A stretch of 51,265 bases of DNA. Source: an uncultured bacterium. Lineage in GTDB: Bacteria; Bacillota_I; Bacilli_A; RF39; UBA660. The DNA is taken from positions 1-51,265 of the forward strand of contig CAUERX010000007.1 in the NCBI GenBank assembly GCA_959020415.1, given 5' to 3'. The position numbers and the translations under genes were made by a program. Below, in pieces: positions 25,773 through 34,073 of this stretch. Within the stretch, counting starts at the first letter, position 1. Each line of letters opens with the position of its first letter. The notes under the pieces were generated by a model that saw only the letters and a program-made list of their open reading frames with translations, did not search any database and was not told the DNA's origin.

Positions 25773-26148
25773 TTGTCTATTATTTATTATCATTGGTTGA
25801 TAACTTTCTAAAACCTGATTCCATGCATAATCCAAAGTGAATGCTCTACCAGATATATTAACTTCTTCTCAACTACTATTTAATCCACAATCTAAGCACT
25901 GTTATATAGCTTTACCCTCTTTATTATAAACTATCATATGATGGTCACACTCTCTTATTTGGCTAGGAAAAGACTTTCTTCTAACAATTTTAATGTAAGT
26001 AGTTTTTGTTTTTCGCTTCTAATACTTTTAAATATTCAGCTACTGCTGGTTTTTCTTCCATAGCTTTCTTTTTTTGATGAATATTAGCTAATCTCTCTTT
26101 GCTTTTTTCTAAGCTACTTTTTAGTGAAATAATTTCTAATGAATTCAT
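25770..26148 (-). pseudogene. Decayed small protein with Cys pair
   Basis: On the minus strand a coil-forming start (MNSLEIISLKSSLEKSKERL, ATG at 26148) runs to a stop after NKNYLH. In a shifted frame KIVRRKSFPSQIRECDHHMIVYNKEGKAI, stop, QCLDCGLNSS, stop (TGA), EEVNISGRAFTLDYAWNQVLESY can be read. At least one frameshift and two stops interrupt what looks like one small protein with CDHH and CLDC metal-binding-like residues. No ribosome site is seen. Hypothetical proteins of this kind occur in gut Firmicutes; the function is unknown. Confidence 0.6.
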
Positions 26149-26149
26149 T

Positions 26150-26509
26150 TAGATTTAATTTTTTTATTATTTTGCTAAATTGTTCAGTTGTTAAAAAAAC
26201 TTATTATCCATGATTCCGTGGTCATGGATAATTACGCATTTTACATCTTTTGCTAAACTGGTGGCGGCTTCTTCATATAATTTTCTTTGGCAAGTTGACA
26301 TCTTAGAATTAAACTTTAAAAACGCGCATTTTCTAAAGCACACTTCCCAAAAACTATGATACCTTCTTTGATAAATTCAGTAGCACTTTCGGCTAATACA
26401 AATACATGATATCCTTGTTCAATTAATTTTTTTCAATTCTAGATAAGGCTGAAGTTTTTCCAGCACTTGGTCCCCTAGTTAAAACAATCTTGCCACAAAT
26501 TTGTCCCAT
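26150..26509 (-). pseudogene. Decayed AAA/P-loop ATPase gene
   Basis: Starts well (AGGAG, ATG at 26509) with IVLTRGPSAGKTSALSRIEKN containing a P-loop, then TAA. A one-base shift restores LIEQGYHVFVLAESATEFIKEGI...FGKCALENARF, stop. Another shift gives KLYEEAATSLAKDVKCVIIHDHGIMDNKF. The order and motifs resemble the AAA_28-type ATPase family (P-loop, LAESATE, DHGIMD). The C-terminal half is missing, and the relic runs into the preceding pseudogene as if by deletion. Confidence 0.7.
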
Positions 26510-26580
26510 TCGCTCCTATTTCATACGTCTTTTTGTCACTTGTCAATAATGAGCTATAAATTTTAATAAAATTTATTTTT

Positions 26581-27070
26581 CTAAAAGGTAATTGTTTCAT
26601 TAAAATAGTCTTCTAATGTTTCATTTTCCTCTAAAACTATTTTATCAGCTTGATAATTTTCAAATTGTTCAAGTCGTTCGTCATATGTGTAAATTACTCG
26701 TCTGATATATTTTTTATTATTGCCATACTTTATAAATCTTTGTTCATACTCTGGGAAAGCTTTTTTAGAAGGATAACACAAAACATATGGAATGTTATTT
26801 TTTCATATACTTCTAAAACTTCTAGTTTAATCCAGACTAATACTATATCGTATTTTTATATAGCTTCTTCAATTGCATTTATATAATTTAAAGGCCAATT
26901 TGGATTTTAATTGCGAGTAGTTCCTTTTCGTTATTCTACTGGTATATCCATAATTTTAGAATTATCTCACCTATAATTACTTGATTCTAAGTCAATAACA
27001 TTTTTATATTTTTGGTCTAAAGTTTTTTTCCAATACCAGCAAATCCGGCGATTACTATTCCCTGTTTCAT
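26581..27070 (-). pseudogene. Decayed P-loop nucleotide kinase-like gene
   Basis: ATG at 27070 gives MKQGIVIAGFAGIGK, a P-loop start, and then a stop. Several frame changes follow, with fragments such as NVIDLESS-like and YINAIEEAIKKYDIVLVWI. The last 66 codons (26581-26781) are open: CYPSKKAFPEYEQRFIKYGNNKKYIRRV, resembling the C-terminal part of small adenylate-kinase-like proteins often found near phages. At least four disruptions; certainly nonfunctional. Confidence 0.65.
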
Positions 27071-27210
27071 AAAAATACTTCTATACTTAAAAATTTGTTA
27101 TTCCATAATATTATACCACGTATTGCTTACTAAACTTAATTAAGTTAATAAATGAATAGGGTTATTTTTTTATAAATTATGATATAATAGTTAAAGGAGA
27201 TGATAACTAA

Positions 27211-27915
27211 ATGGTAATTTTTAACAAACAAACACGGCTTAAAAATTTTATTAAAGGTATAAGTGTAGTTTTAATTTACTTTATTGTTAGTTTTTTTAGA
27301 ACTGTACCTTTGTCCTTACTTAATATAGATTATAATACTTTATCAACGTTTGCTAAAGAATTTTATAATATTGCTACAGAAGTGGCCTTGCTGGGAATTA
27401 TATTTATAATATTTAGCGAGCAATATAAAAGAGCCTGGGATGATTTAAAGCAAAACCATCGGAAATATTTTAGTGATAATTTAAAATTTTATTTACTCGG
27501 GGTGATTTTGATGATGGGAGCTAATGCATTAATTGCTGTTTTAGGTGGATCAATGTCAGAAAACGAATCATCAATTAGAGATCAATTTGCGATAGCACCT
27601 ATTTATACTTATATTTCGGCAGTCTTTTTAGCGCCAATCCTCGAAGAAAGTGTATTTAGATTAAGCTTTAGAAATATGTTTGAAAACAATTTCTTGTTTA
27701 TTATAATTTCAGGACTAGTATTTGGTGGGCTACATTTAATTAGTGGCGTTAATATGGAATTATTCTTCTTATATGTAATCGCCTACTGTAGCTTCGGAAT
27801 TATTTTTGCATATATGCTTACAAAAACGAATAATATTTTTGTATCAATGGGTTTCCATCTGATGCATAACGGCATTTTAATGTCGCTGCAAATGTTTTTA
27901 TTATTATTTGGTTAA
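27211..27915 (+). CDS. CPBP-family intramembrane metalloprotease
   Basis: 234 residues with about six to seven transmembrane helices. The family motifs are intact: EExxxR in LAPILEESVFRLSFR, FxxxH in FGGLHLI and the final H in MGFHLMHNG. These place it in the Abi/CAAX-prenyl-protease-like (CPBP) group, whose members process prenylated substrates, bacteriocin precursors or act in self-immunity. The substrate here is unknown. AAAGGAGATGA precedes the ATG, and a TATAAT lies about 25 bp further upstream. It is the only intact gene in a 3-kb stretch of pseudogenes. Confidence 0.88.
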   Translation: MVIFNKQTRLKNFIKGISVVLIYFIVSFFRTVPLSLLNIDYNTLSTFAKEFYNIATEVALLGIIFIIFSEQYKRAWDDLKQNHRKYFSDNLKFYLLGVILMMGANALIAVLGGSMSENESSIRDQFAIAPIYTYISAVFLAPILEESVFRLSFRNMFENNFLFIIISGLVFGGLHLISGVNMELFFLYVIAYCSFGIIFAYMLTKTNNIFVSMGFHLMHNGILMSLQMFLLLFG

Positions 27916-27929
27916 AGTTAGTGATTAAT

Positions 27930-28781
27930 ATGTGGCTTATATTATGTATAGCTTCAACAATAAATAGCTAGACTAGTATCAATATTTACTAAAAAATGTA
28001 CAAATAAAAAAGAAAACATAAAAAGTATTAATATTTTGTCAATACTTATATATCATGTTTTCTTTTTGTGTGCAATTTTAATAAGCGAACCTAAAAGATT
28101 TTTAGAATTTAATTTTGCTGACTTAATTAAAATTTTACCATTGGCAATTACTCAAACTGTTGGAACGGTATAATATTACATGTCAATTAAAAACTCTTTG
28201 GTTTCAACGACAGCATCAATTACAAAAGCAAAGGTTGTCGTTCCTTTAATTTTAGGGTTAATTATTTTAAATGAAAATTTAAGTATTATACAAATTTTAC
28301 TTTCTGTGAGATTAATTGTTTTGACGATTTAGTTAGTAACAGTAATAAAGTTGAAACTTTTAGTAGTAAAAAAGGTATTTTATATGCTTATGGTTTTGTT
28401 TTATTTAGTAGCATTAGTAATTTTTTAAACAAAATATATCCTTTAGTTATTGCTTTTTATTTTGCAATTACAATAATATTTAGTGTTTTAGTTTATACCA
28501 TTTTTACTGTACAACTTCGTTTGCTTGACTTAAAAAAGATTAATGCTAAAAGATTTTTCTTTATATTTGTTTTTCTTGATTTTCTAGCTTCGCTATTAAT
28601 TAGGTTTAGTTTGATTAATGGACCGGTTTCTATTGTTTACGTTATTGAATATAGTGTGATAATTGTGACAATTTTGACCTTTAAGCTTATTTTAAAAGAA
28701 AAAATACCATGGAGAAAAGCTTTATTAATTACTGGTATTATTATTTGTGTTATTGGATTAGCTATAAGTTCATATTTATAA
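27930..28781 (+). pseudogene. Decayed EamA/DMT-type transporter
   Basis: Fragments in two frames spell a ten-helix-type permease with internal duplication. ITQTVGTV, stop, YYMSIKNSLVSTTASITKAKVVVPLILGLIILNENLS is an EamA end-of-repeat pattern. After another stop it continues to 28521-28781, open (LLDLKKINAKRFFFIFVFLDFLASLL...VYVIEYSVIIVTILTFKLILKEKI). At least three nonsense or frameshift changes. A terminator follows. Confidence 0.75.
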
Positions 28782-28783
28782 TT

Positions 28784-28806
28784 AAAAGACCTTTTGTCTT
28801 TTTTTC
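28784..28806 (+). terminator. Terminator after EamA pseudogene
   Basis: Stem AAAAGAC/GTCTTTT with a five-base loop and T run, three bases after the last open frame. Confidence 0.7.
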
Positions 28807-28837
28807 TTTTGTGGTAAAATTATATTAGGTGGTTCTA

Positions 28838-29713
28838 ATGAGCAAAAAAAAGAAAAAAAAGAGGTTTATCCTTTTAAAAATATTTATCGGTTTTATCTTT
28901 GCTTTAGGGCTTATTTATTTATATGGTTCATATGTTGAACCTAAGAATATTAGAGTTCACGAATATAAAATTTCTAATAAAAAAATTAGCAAGAATTTTG
29001 ATGGATTTACGATTGTTCATTTGAGTGATATCCATTATGGGCGAGTTTTTGAACAAGCCGACTTAAAAAAATTAGTTAAAAAAATTAATAATATTGAACC
29101 TGATATTGTTGTAATTACTGGTGATTTAATCGATCGTGATACAAAAATGACAACAAGCCGCGCAAATAATATAAGTGAAGAGTTAAATCAAATTAAAGCT
29201 AATAGTGGAAAATATGCAATTAAAGGTAATCATGATACAAAGTTTGATGAGTGGGACAATATTATTAGTAATGGAGGTTTTACTAATTTAAATAACAATT
29301 ATGATACTATTTACAACAAAGGATATGAACCTTTATTAATTGCTGGTGTAAGTTCTTTTAAAGACAAAGAATTTATTATTAATAAAAATCAGAAAACGGA
29401 AAACTATCTTAATTCTTTTGAAAAAGATGGGCCTATCTATAATATTTTACTGATGCATGAGCCTGATTATATCGACGAGCTTGAGAATAATAAATATGAT
29501 TTAATTCTAGCTGGACATTCACATGCCGGACAAGTTAGACTACCTTTTGTTGGAGCTTTATTTAGACCTGATGGCGCTACCAAATACTTTGAAGGCCATT
29601 ATAGGGTTGGAGACAGCGATTTATATATTTCTAACGGCATTGGAGTAGCCAATGTTAATTTTAGATTATTTAATAGTCCTTCATTTAATGTTTATAGATT
29701 AGTAAAAGAATAA
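28838..29713 (+). CDS. Membrane-anchored metallophosphoesterase
   Basis: 291 residues. A very basic start (MSKKKKKKR) and one N-terminal transmembrane helix precede a calcineurin-like domain outside the membrane. The dimetal site is complete: HLSDIHYG, GDLIDRD, GNHD, LLMHEPD and AGHSHAGQ. It resembles the YkuE/YaeI group of phosphodiesterases. The start at 28838 has AGGTGG. An in-frame GTG at 28829 is inside that site. Two A8 runs in codons 2-9 are potential slippage sites. Monocistronic with a terminator. Confidence 0.9.
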   Translation: MSKKKKKKRFILLKIFIGFIFALGLIYLYGSYVEPKNIRVHEYKISNKKISKNFDGFTIVHLSDIHYGRVFEQADLKKLVKKINNIEPDIVVITGDLIDRDTKMTTSRANNISEELNQIKANSGKYAIKGNHDTKFDEWDNIISNGGFTNLNNNYDTIYNKGYEPLLIAGVSSFKDKEFIINKNQKTENYLNSFEKDGPIYNILLMHEPDYIDELENNKYDLILAGHSHAGQVRLPFVGALFRPDGATKYFEGHYRVGDSDLYISNGIGVANVNFRLFNSPSFNVYRLVKE

Positions 29714-29735
29714 AAACTCTATTAAGAGTTTTTTA
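29713..29735. terminator. Bidirectional terminator
   Basis: 8-bp stem AAAACTCT/AGAGTTTT with a four-base loop between the convergent metallophosphoesterase and surface genes. Confidence 0.8.
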
Positions 29736-30731
29736 ATTTATCATATATGGATTATTACTAGTACCGGCTCCAGAAAAACTTGTTGTGGCTTTTAAATGGG
29801 TAACTGGATATACCGCTTTTTTGGAGGAAGAAGGGTTGCATGAATTACCACCATCAGCACACAAACCACCGCCTCCACTATAATTTGAACCCCAAACCAT
29901 CCAATTTGATTTACTTGAGGCTTCCTCGAGATTAAGTAACCACATTTCCAAACCTTTATTCAAATAATTGGATGCGGCACACGGGACTCCACCAGCCCAG
30001 CCATAGTATAAAGCCGTACAAGTACTACTAGAACTAGCCTGCAGATAATCAGAGACGTTAAGTAAGCCTAAGTTCCCATTCCAATAAGCTCTTTGTTCGT
30101 TTGATTGTAATAAATAAAACGGTACTGGCGATGATGCACTGGATCCTCCAACTGCTCCTACGTTAAAATTATAGTTTTGGATTTGCTTTTTAGTAATAGC
30201 AGTAAACGTATTATAATAAGTTGTATTCAGATAAGTATTTAAACTAGAATCTTTAGTTACTGTACCGATAATACCAGCATTATTAATATTTCCGACAACA
30301 GATGCCCAGGCGTTACACCCTGATGTAGCAGTTTGGCAATATGTTCCTCCTGTACCACCACTTGAACTATCGCGATTACCAACAACATCATAGGCTATAT
30401 TTCCTAAACTTTCATTACGAACAATTTTCAAAACATTATCTTTTTCAATAGCTACTATACGCCATAATTCATTATTAAATTTAACGTAATTATTAGGATT
30501 TTTCCCCCGATATACATATCTTCCACTTGTTCCATGGTCTATATATAGCCCATCGCCTGAAGTTACTACTTTCTTTTTTAAAATGTCTGGCGTTGTTCCT
30601 TTTATTATACCAATTGCTTGTATATTTAAGTTTTCATTTAATGCACCATAGCCAGCGGTAAGTCCAAATAATAAACATACCATTATAATTAAAATAGTTC
30701 TTTTCATTTTTTTACTTTTTTTTTTTCTCAT
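29733..30731 (-). CDS. Secreted/surface protein, paralog B (phase-variable)
   Basis: 332 residues. A Lys/Arg-rich start, one hydrophobic segment (about 14-29) and GYGALNENLNI parallel paralog A at 3488-4387. The ectodomain contains RYVYRGKNPNNYVKFNNELWRIV, YWNGNLGLLNVSDYLQ and a C-terminal GAGTSNNPYMI, plus a Ser/Gly-rich insert with cysteine pairs (residues about 130-150 and 300-315). Function is unknown; surface exposure is inferred. The ATG at 30731 has GGTGA five bases upstream. A TTG frame to 30743 is rejected. Codons 2-5 contain an A11 run. Its promoter spacer is a 16-G tract, so expression is probably switched by slippage. Confidence 0.78.
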   Translation of the reverse strand: MRKKKSKKMKRTILIIMVCLLFGLTAGYGALNENLNIQAIGIIKGTTPDILKKKVVTSGDGLYIDHGTSGRYVYRGKNPNNYVKFNNELWRIVAIEKDNVLKIVRNESLGNIAYDVVGNRDSSSGGTGGTYCQTATSGCNAWASVVGNINNAGIIGTVTKDSSLNTYLNTTYYNTFTAITKKQIQNYNFNVGAVGGSSASSPVPFYLLQSNEQRAYWNGNLGLLNVSDYLQASSSSTCTALYYGWAGGVPCAASNYLNKGLEMWLLNLEEASSKSNWMVWGSNYSGGGGLCADGGNSCNPSSSKKAVYPVTHLKATTSFSGAGTSNNPYMIN

Positions 30732-30742
30732 ACCCTTCACCA

Positions 30743-30778
30743 ATTATAGTATACCCCCCCCCCCCCCCCTATTGTCAA
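30743..30778 (-). promoter_or_regulatory. Promoter with 16-G tract in spacer
   Basis: On the minus strand TTGACA (30773-30778), ATA, 16 consecutive G (30754-30769) and TATACT (30748-30753) run without interruption, giving a 19-bp spacer. Loss of two G would give the optimal 17 bp. The start codon lies 16 bp after the -10, so the 5' UTR is only about 10 bases. This is the architecture of slipped-strand promoter switching. Confidence 0.85.
30754..30769. repeat. Homopolymer C16/G16 tract
   Basis: Sixteen C on the plus strand in a roughly 30% G+C sequence. Only one other comparable tract exists in the window (51209-51230). Confidence 0.95.
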
Positions 30779-30790
30779 TTATTTTAACAC

Positions 30791-30820
30791 AAAAAACGTG
30801 AAATTTAATTTCGCGTTTTA
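30791..30820 (-). terminator. Terminator of GNAT pseudogene
   Basis: Long imperfect stem (AAAACG-GAAAT on one side, ATTTC-CGTTTT on the other, 30793-30819) followed by T residues on the minus strand. Confidence 0.65.
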
Positions 30821-31333
30821 TATTTCTTTTGAATAATAGTTTATTATTATTTTTTCAAGTTCACTATATTTATCTTTTGGTGGATATTCTTCATATGCGG
30901 TTTTAATAAATTGATCAAAACCCCAATGAAAATATATTTTCATATTTTTTTCTTCACATGATTCAACACCTATTGTAACTTTATTATATCCTTTTTCTTT
31001 TAAATCCTTTATTATAAATTTAAATAGCTCAGAAAAATATCCATTCCCTTGATACTCTTTATTTGTCCTAAAAGCAGTTAAATATGCAGTGGTATCATCA
31101 ATTAACCCATTACTATCTTGAATTTCTTTTTGGTCCAGTATAGCGGTTCCCTCTGTTATTATTTTATTATCTAAAATTCCATAATAACAAATTCTTGTTC
31201 CCTATTTAACCCCTGATATAAAAATTTCTTTCCATGTAGTCCAAGCGTTATCGCTTGGATGCCTTTTTATTTCATAATCCCATTTATCATTCATCTCGGA
31301 TAAAGTGGCTATTTTACATATGTAATCATTCAT
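30818..31333 (-). pseudogene. GNAT acetyltransferase with one nonsense codon
   Basis: A 171-codon reading frame on the minus strand from ATG at 31333 (AGAGGT upstream) is interrupted only by TAG at codon 44 (31202-31204). It includes AYLTAFRTNKEYQGNGYFSELFKFIIKDLKEKGY, the acetyl-CoA-binding QGNG-type loop of GNAT N-acetyltransferases, and ends FHWGFDQFIKTAYEEYPPKDK. With no other lesion it is either a recently inactivated gene or a sequencing/assembly error. It begins 5 bp after the methyltransferase stop and may be its operon partner. Confidence 0.8.
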
Positions 31334-31338
31334 TATAT

Positions 31339-32526
31339 TTACCTCTTTTTAAGTTTTGTTACACACTCAACGTGATATGTATTAGGAAACATATCTACCG
31401 GGGTAACTTCTTCAATAATATATTTATCTTTTAAAATATTTAAATCTCTGACCAAAGTAACTGGATCGCAGGAAATATAAACTATAGTTTCAGGGTTAAT
31501 ATTTAAAATATCACTAATACCTTCTTTTGATAGTCCACTTCTTGGGGGATCAACAACAATAATCTCAGCATCCCATTTTTTTAATTTACTAATTTCTTTA
31601 GTAACATCACCACAAATAAATTTAACATTTTTTATATTATTTAGTTTTTTGTTTTCTTCGGCACATTTAATAGCCTCTTCATTTATTTCGACGCCTAAAA
31701 CTTCTTTAAAACATTTACTCAAAAGCAATGTTATGGTTCCAGTACCACAATATAAATCTAAAACTTTTTTATTTTGATCTTTTCCACAGTATTTAATGGC
31801 TAACTCATATAACTTCTCTATAGTTTTTTTATTAACCTGAAAAAATGAATTTTTAGATATTTGAAATTTTAAATCATTTATTTTGGTTATAAGATATGGT
31901 TTACCATATACTAATTTTTCATTTATATAAATACTTGAAACTAGTTTGATTAAGTCCTTAAAATCAAAATTTCCATCAGCTATTAACATAACTTCGTCAA
32001 AGTCTTTAATGGTAATTTCTTTAACATTATTTAAATTTAAGGTGTTTAAAATTTTGATTATTTCATTAGTCTTTCCACTAGCCAGTTCACATTTATTTAT
32101 TGTAATTATATTATTACTGTGATTTTGATGATAGCCAACGTAAGTATCAACTTTTAAAGTTATTTTATTGCGATAATTGTTAATACTAGAACTAGGAATT
32201 ATGGAATTTATTGGTGGCTCAATATGGGCGAAGCGTTTTAAAATATCTTTTACTTTTTCTTCCTTATAGTTTAATTGTTTTTCATATTTTAAATGTTTTA
32301 AAGCACAACCACAATTTAAATAAGGACATTGAGGTTTTATTCTATCGGGACTTTCTTTTATAATTTTAGTTATTTTTGCCTCATCTTGTTTTTTTTTGCT
32401 TTTAATTACTTTAATATAAGCTTCTTCTTTAGGCAATAAATTACTTACAAAAGTTATTTTTCCATTTAAGTAAACTATTCCTCTACCAAAATGATCAAGC
32501 TTTTGACAAATAACTTTTTCTTCCAT
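31339..32526 (-). CDS. RlmD-type 23S rRNA 5-methyluridine methyltransferase
   Basis: 395 residues. A TRAM-like N-terminal domain (about 1-55) and iron-sulfur cysteines in CPYLNCGC (near residue 67) precede a SAM-dependent methyltransferase core with LDLYCGTGTITLLL. VDPPRSGL and the nucleophilic cysteine in VYISCDP are also present. These define the TrmA/RlmC/RlmD class making m5U in RNA. Bacillus RlmCD modifies U747 and U1939, and which sites apply here is not decidable. AGGAG precedes the ATG at 32526. Longer upstream reading lacks a ribosome site. Confidence 0.92.
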   Translation of the reverse strand: MEEKVICQKLDHFGRGIVYLNGKITFVSNLLPKEEAYIKVIKSKKKQDEAKITKIIKESPDRIKPQCPYLNCGCALKHLKYEKQLNYKEEKVKDILKRFAHIEPPINSIIPSSSINNYRNKITLKVDTYVGYHQNHSNNIITINKCELASGKTNEIIKILNTLNLNNVKEITIKDFDEVMLIADGNFDFKDLIKLVSSIYINEKLVYGKPYLITKINDLKFQISKNSFFQVNKKTIEKLYELAIKYCGKDQNKKVLDLYCGTGTITLLLSKCFKEVLGVEINEEAIKCAEENKKLNNIKNVKFICGDVTKEISKLKKWDAEIIVVDPPRSGLSKEGISDILNINPETIVYISCDPVTLVRDLNILKDKYIIEEVTPVDMFPNTYHVECVTKLKKR

Positions 32527-32551
32527 AATATCCACTCCTATAGAAATTATA

Positions 32552-32581
32552 ACATAATTTGGATATGTTTGGTTCATAATA
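32552..32581 (+). promoter_or_regulatory. Possible sigma-G promoter of gerK operon
   Basis: ACATA (32552-32556), 18 bp, CATAATA (32575-32581). Compared with the sigma-G pattern (GYATR-N17/18-CATNNTA) only the first -35 base differs. It lies 22 bp upstream of the first gene of a germinant receptor operon, which is normally a forespore-specific sigma-G target. Confidence 0.5.
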
Positions 32582-32603
32582 ACACTAGGAAAGATGTGAT
32601 TAT

Positions 32604-34073
32604 ATGGTGGAAATTGAAAAAAATGCGGAAAACGTATTAAACAAAATTAAAGAACTATATGGTAATAGTGGTGATTTGAATACTAGACTTATTAAAGTTG
32701 GCAAAACCAACGTTGGAGTTATGTTTATGGAAAGCTCAAGTTCAACACAAACTATTAGTGACTTTATTATTAAAGGTGTGGATTATGTTTCTCGCGATTC
32801 TTCAAAAATATTCGATAATATTTACAATAATTTAAAAAATAATATTTTTAACAGCCAGGTTATAACAACTAAGGATTTTACAGAATTTTCATACTTTTTG
32901 TCAGCCGGGTTTACAATTATTGTTGTTGATGGCAAAGATGAAGCTATTGTCATGGAAACAAGAGCTGATCTTGATAGAGGGGTCTCTGAGTCTACTAGTG
33001 AGCCAATTTTACGTGGTCCAAAAGACAGTTTCACAGAAAGTCATTCTAAAAATTTAGGCTTATTGCGTAAACGTATTAAAGATAATAATTTGTGGTTTAA
33101 AGAAGTAAAAGTTGGCAGACGCACTAAAAGTAGAGTTAGCATCGCTTATTTAAGTGATGTTGTTGACCAAGAGCATATTAAAAAAATCGAAGACAAATTA
33201 CAAGCAATTAATGTTGACGGGATTTTAGATAGTGGAAATATACGAGAATATTTAACTAAACAAAAATCTTCTTTTCCACAAATATTAAGTACTGAAAGAC
33301 CAGATTTGGCTTGTCAATCATTACTCGATGGTAAAATTGTTATTCTAGTTGAGAACACGCCTTTCGTTTTGATATTACCTAATGTTTTTACTGACTTTAT
33401 GCACACTTCAGAGGACCAATTTCAAAAACCATTTAATATGAGTTTCACGCGATTATTAAAAGTTTTGTCTCTAATCATTACTTTATTTACACCAGCGGTT
33501 TACATTGCAGTTACGACATTTGATCAAACTATCGTTCCGGACAAACTGCTGATATCTTTGGCCGTTCAACGGGAAGGTGTGCCTTTCCCAACGGCATTTG
33601 AAGTAATTTTATTAATGACAATTTTTGAAATTTTAAGAGAAAGCGATATTAGACTTCCGGCCAATATGGGAGCCTCAATGAGTATAGTTGGAGCCTTGGT
33701 TTTAGGACAAGCAGCGGTTGACGCTGGAATTGTTTCGCCAATTGCCGTAATTGTTGTGGCTTTCACTTCAATTTGTAGCTTATTGTTTAATGATGCTGAT
33801 TTTATCAACGGTATTAGAACATGGCGTTTTGTTTTCATTATATCGGCGACTTTCTTCGGATTGATTGGACTTGTTGTTGCTGCCTTAATATTCCTTTTGA
33901 AACTTTCTTCATTAGAAACATTGGGGACAAGCTTTTTAGCGCCTTTTGGTCCGTTCAGTCTCGATGGACAAAAGAATTCAATCTTGAGATTCCCACTTCC
34001 TAAAATTATGAAAAGGCCTGAGTATATGGGATCTAAAGATATAACTAAACAAGGAGGTTCAAATGAAAAATAA
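32604..34073 (+). CDS. gerKA: Spore germinant receptor subunit A
   Basis: 489-residue inner-membrane protein of the GerA/GerKA family. The large N-terminal soluble domain has the family sequences (GVDYVSRDSSKIFDNIY, VVDGKDEAIVMETR, VSESTSEPILRGPKDSFTES), and five or so transmembrane helices occupy about residues 290-440. Together with the B and C subunits it forms the receptor that senses amino acids or sugars and triggers spore germination. It overlaps the next gene by 11 bp. The A-C-B gene order matches the gerK operon of Bacillus. The germinant specificity cannot be read from sequence. Confidence 0.94.
   Translation: MVEIEKNAENVLNKIKELYGNSGDLNTRLIKVGKTNVGVMFMESSSSTQTISDFIIKGVDYVSRDSSKIFDNIYNNLKNNIFNSQVITTKDFTEFSYFLSAGFTIIVVDGKDEAIVMETRADLDRGVSESTSEPILRGPKDSFTESHSKNLGLLRKRIKDNNLWFKEVKVGRRTKSRVSIAYLSDVVDQEHIKKIEDKLQAINVDGILDSGNIREYLTKQKSSFPQILSTERPDLACQSLLDGKIVILVENTPFVLILPNVFTDFMHTSEDQFQKPFNMSFTRLLKVLSLIITLFTPAVYIAVTTFDQTIVPDKLLISLAVQREGVPFPTAFEVILLMTIFEILRESDIRLPANMGASMSIVGALVLGQAAVDAGIVSPIAVIVVAFTSICSLLFNDADFINGIRTWRFVFIISATFFGLIGLVVAALIFLLKLSSLETLGTSFLAPFGPFSLDGQKNSILRFPLPKIMKRPEYMGSKDITKQGGSNEK

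Noticed and set aside
25860..25870. TGA apparently in the place of a Trp codon in a pseudogene (NSS-stop-EEV), suggesting code 4
   Set aside because: TGA is used as a true stop in spmA, where it overlaps the spmB start, and TGG is used throughout. The locus has other lesions.
26200..26235. Perfect 9-bp inverted repeat TATCCATGA/TCATGGATA as a possible regulatory hairpin
   Set aside because: It falls in the coding part of the AAA-like pseudogene (IHDHGIMD) and is explained by codon content; no T run follows.
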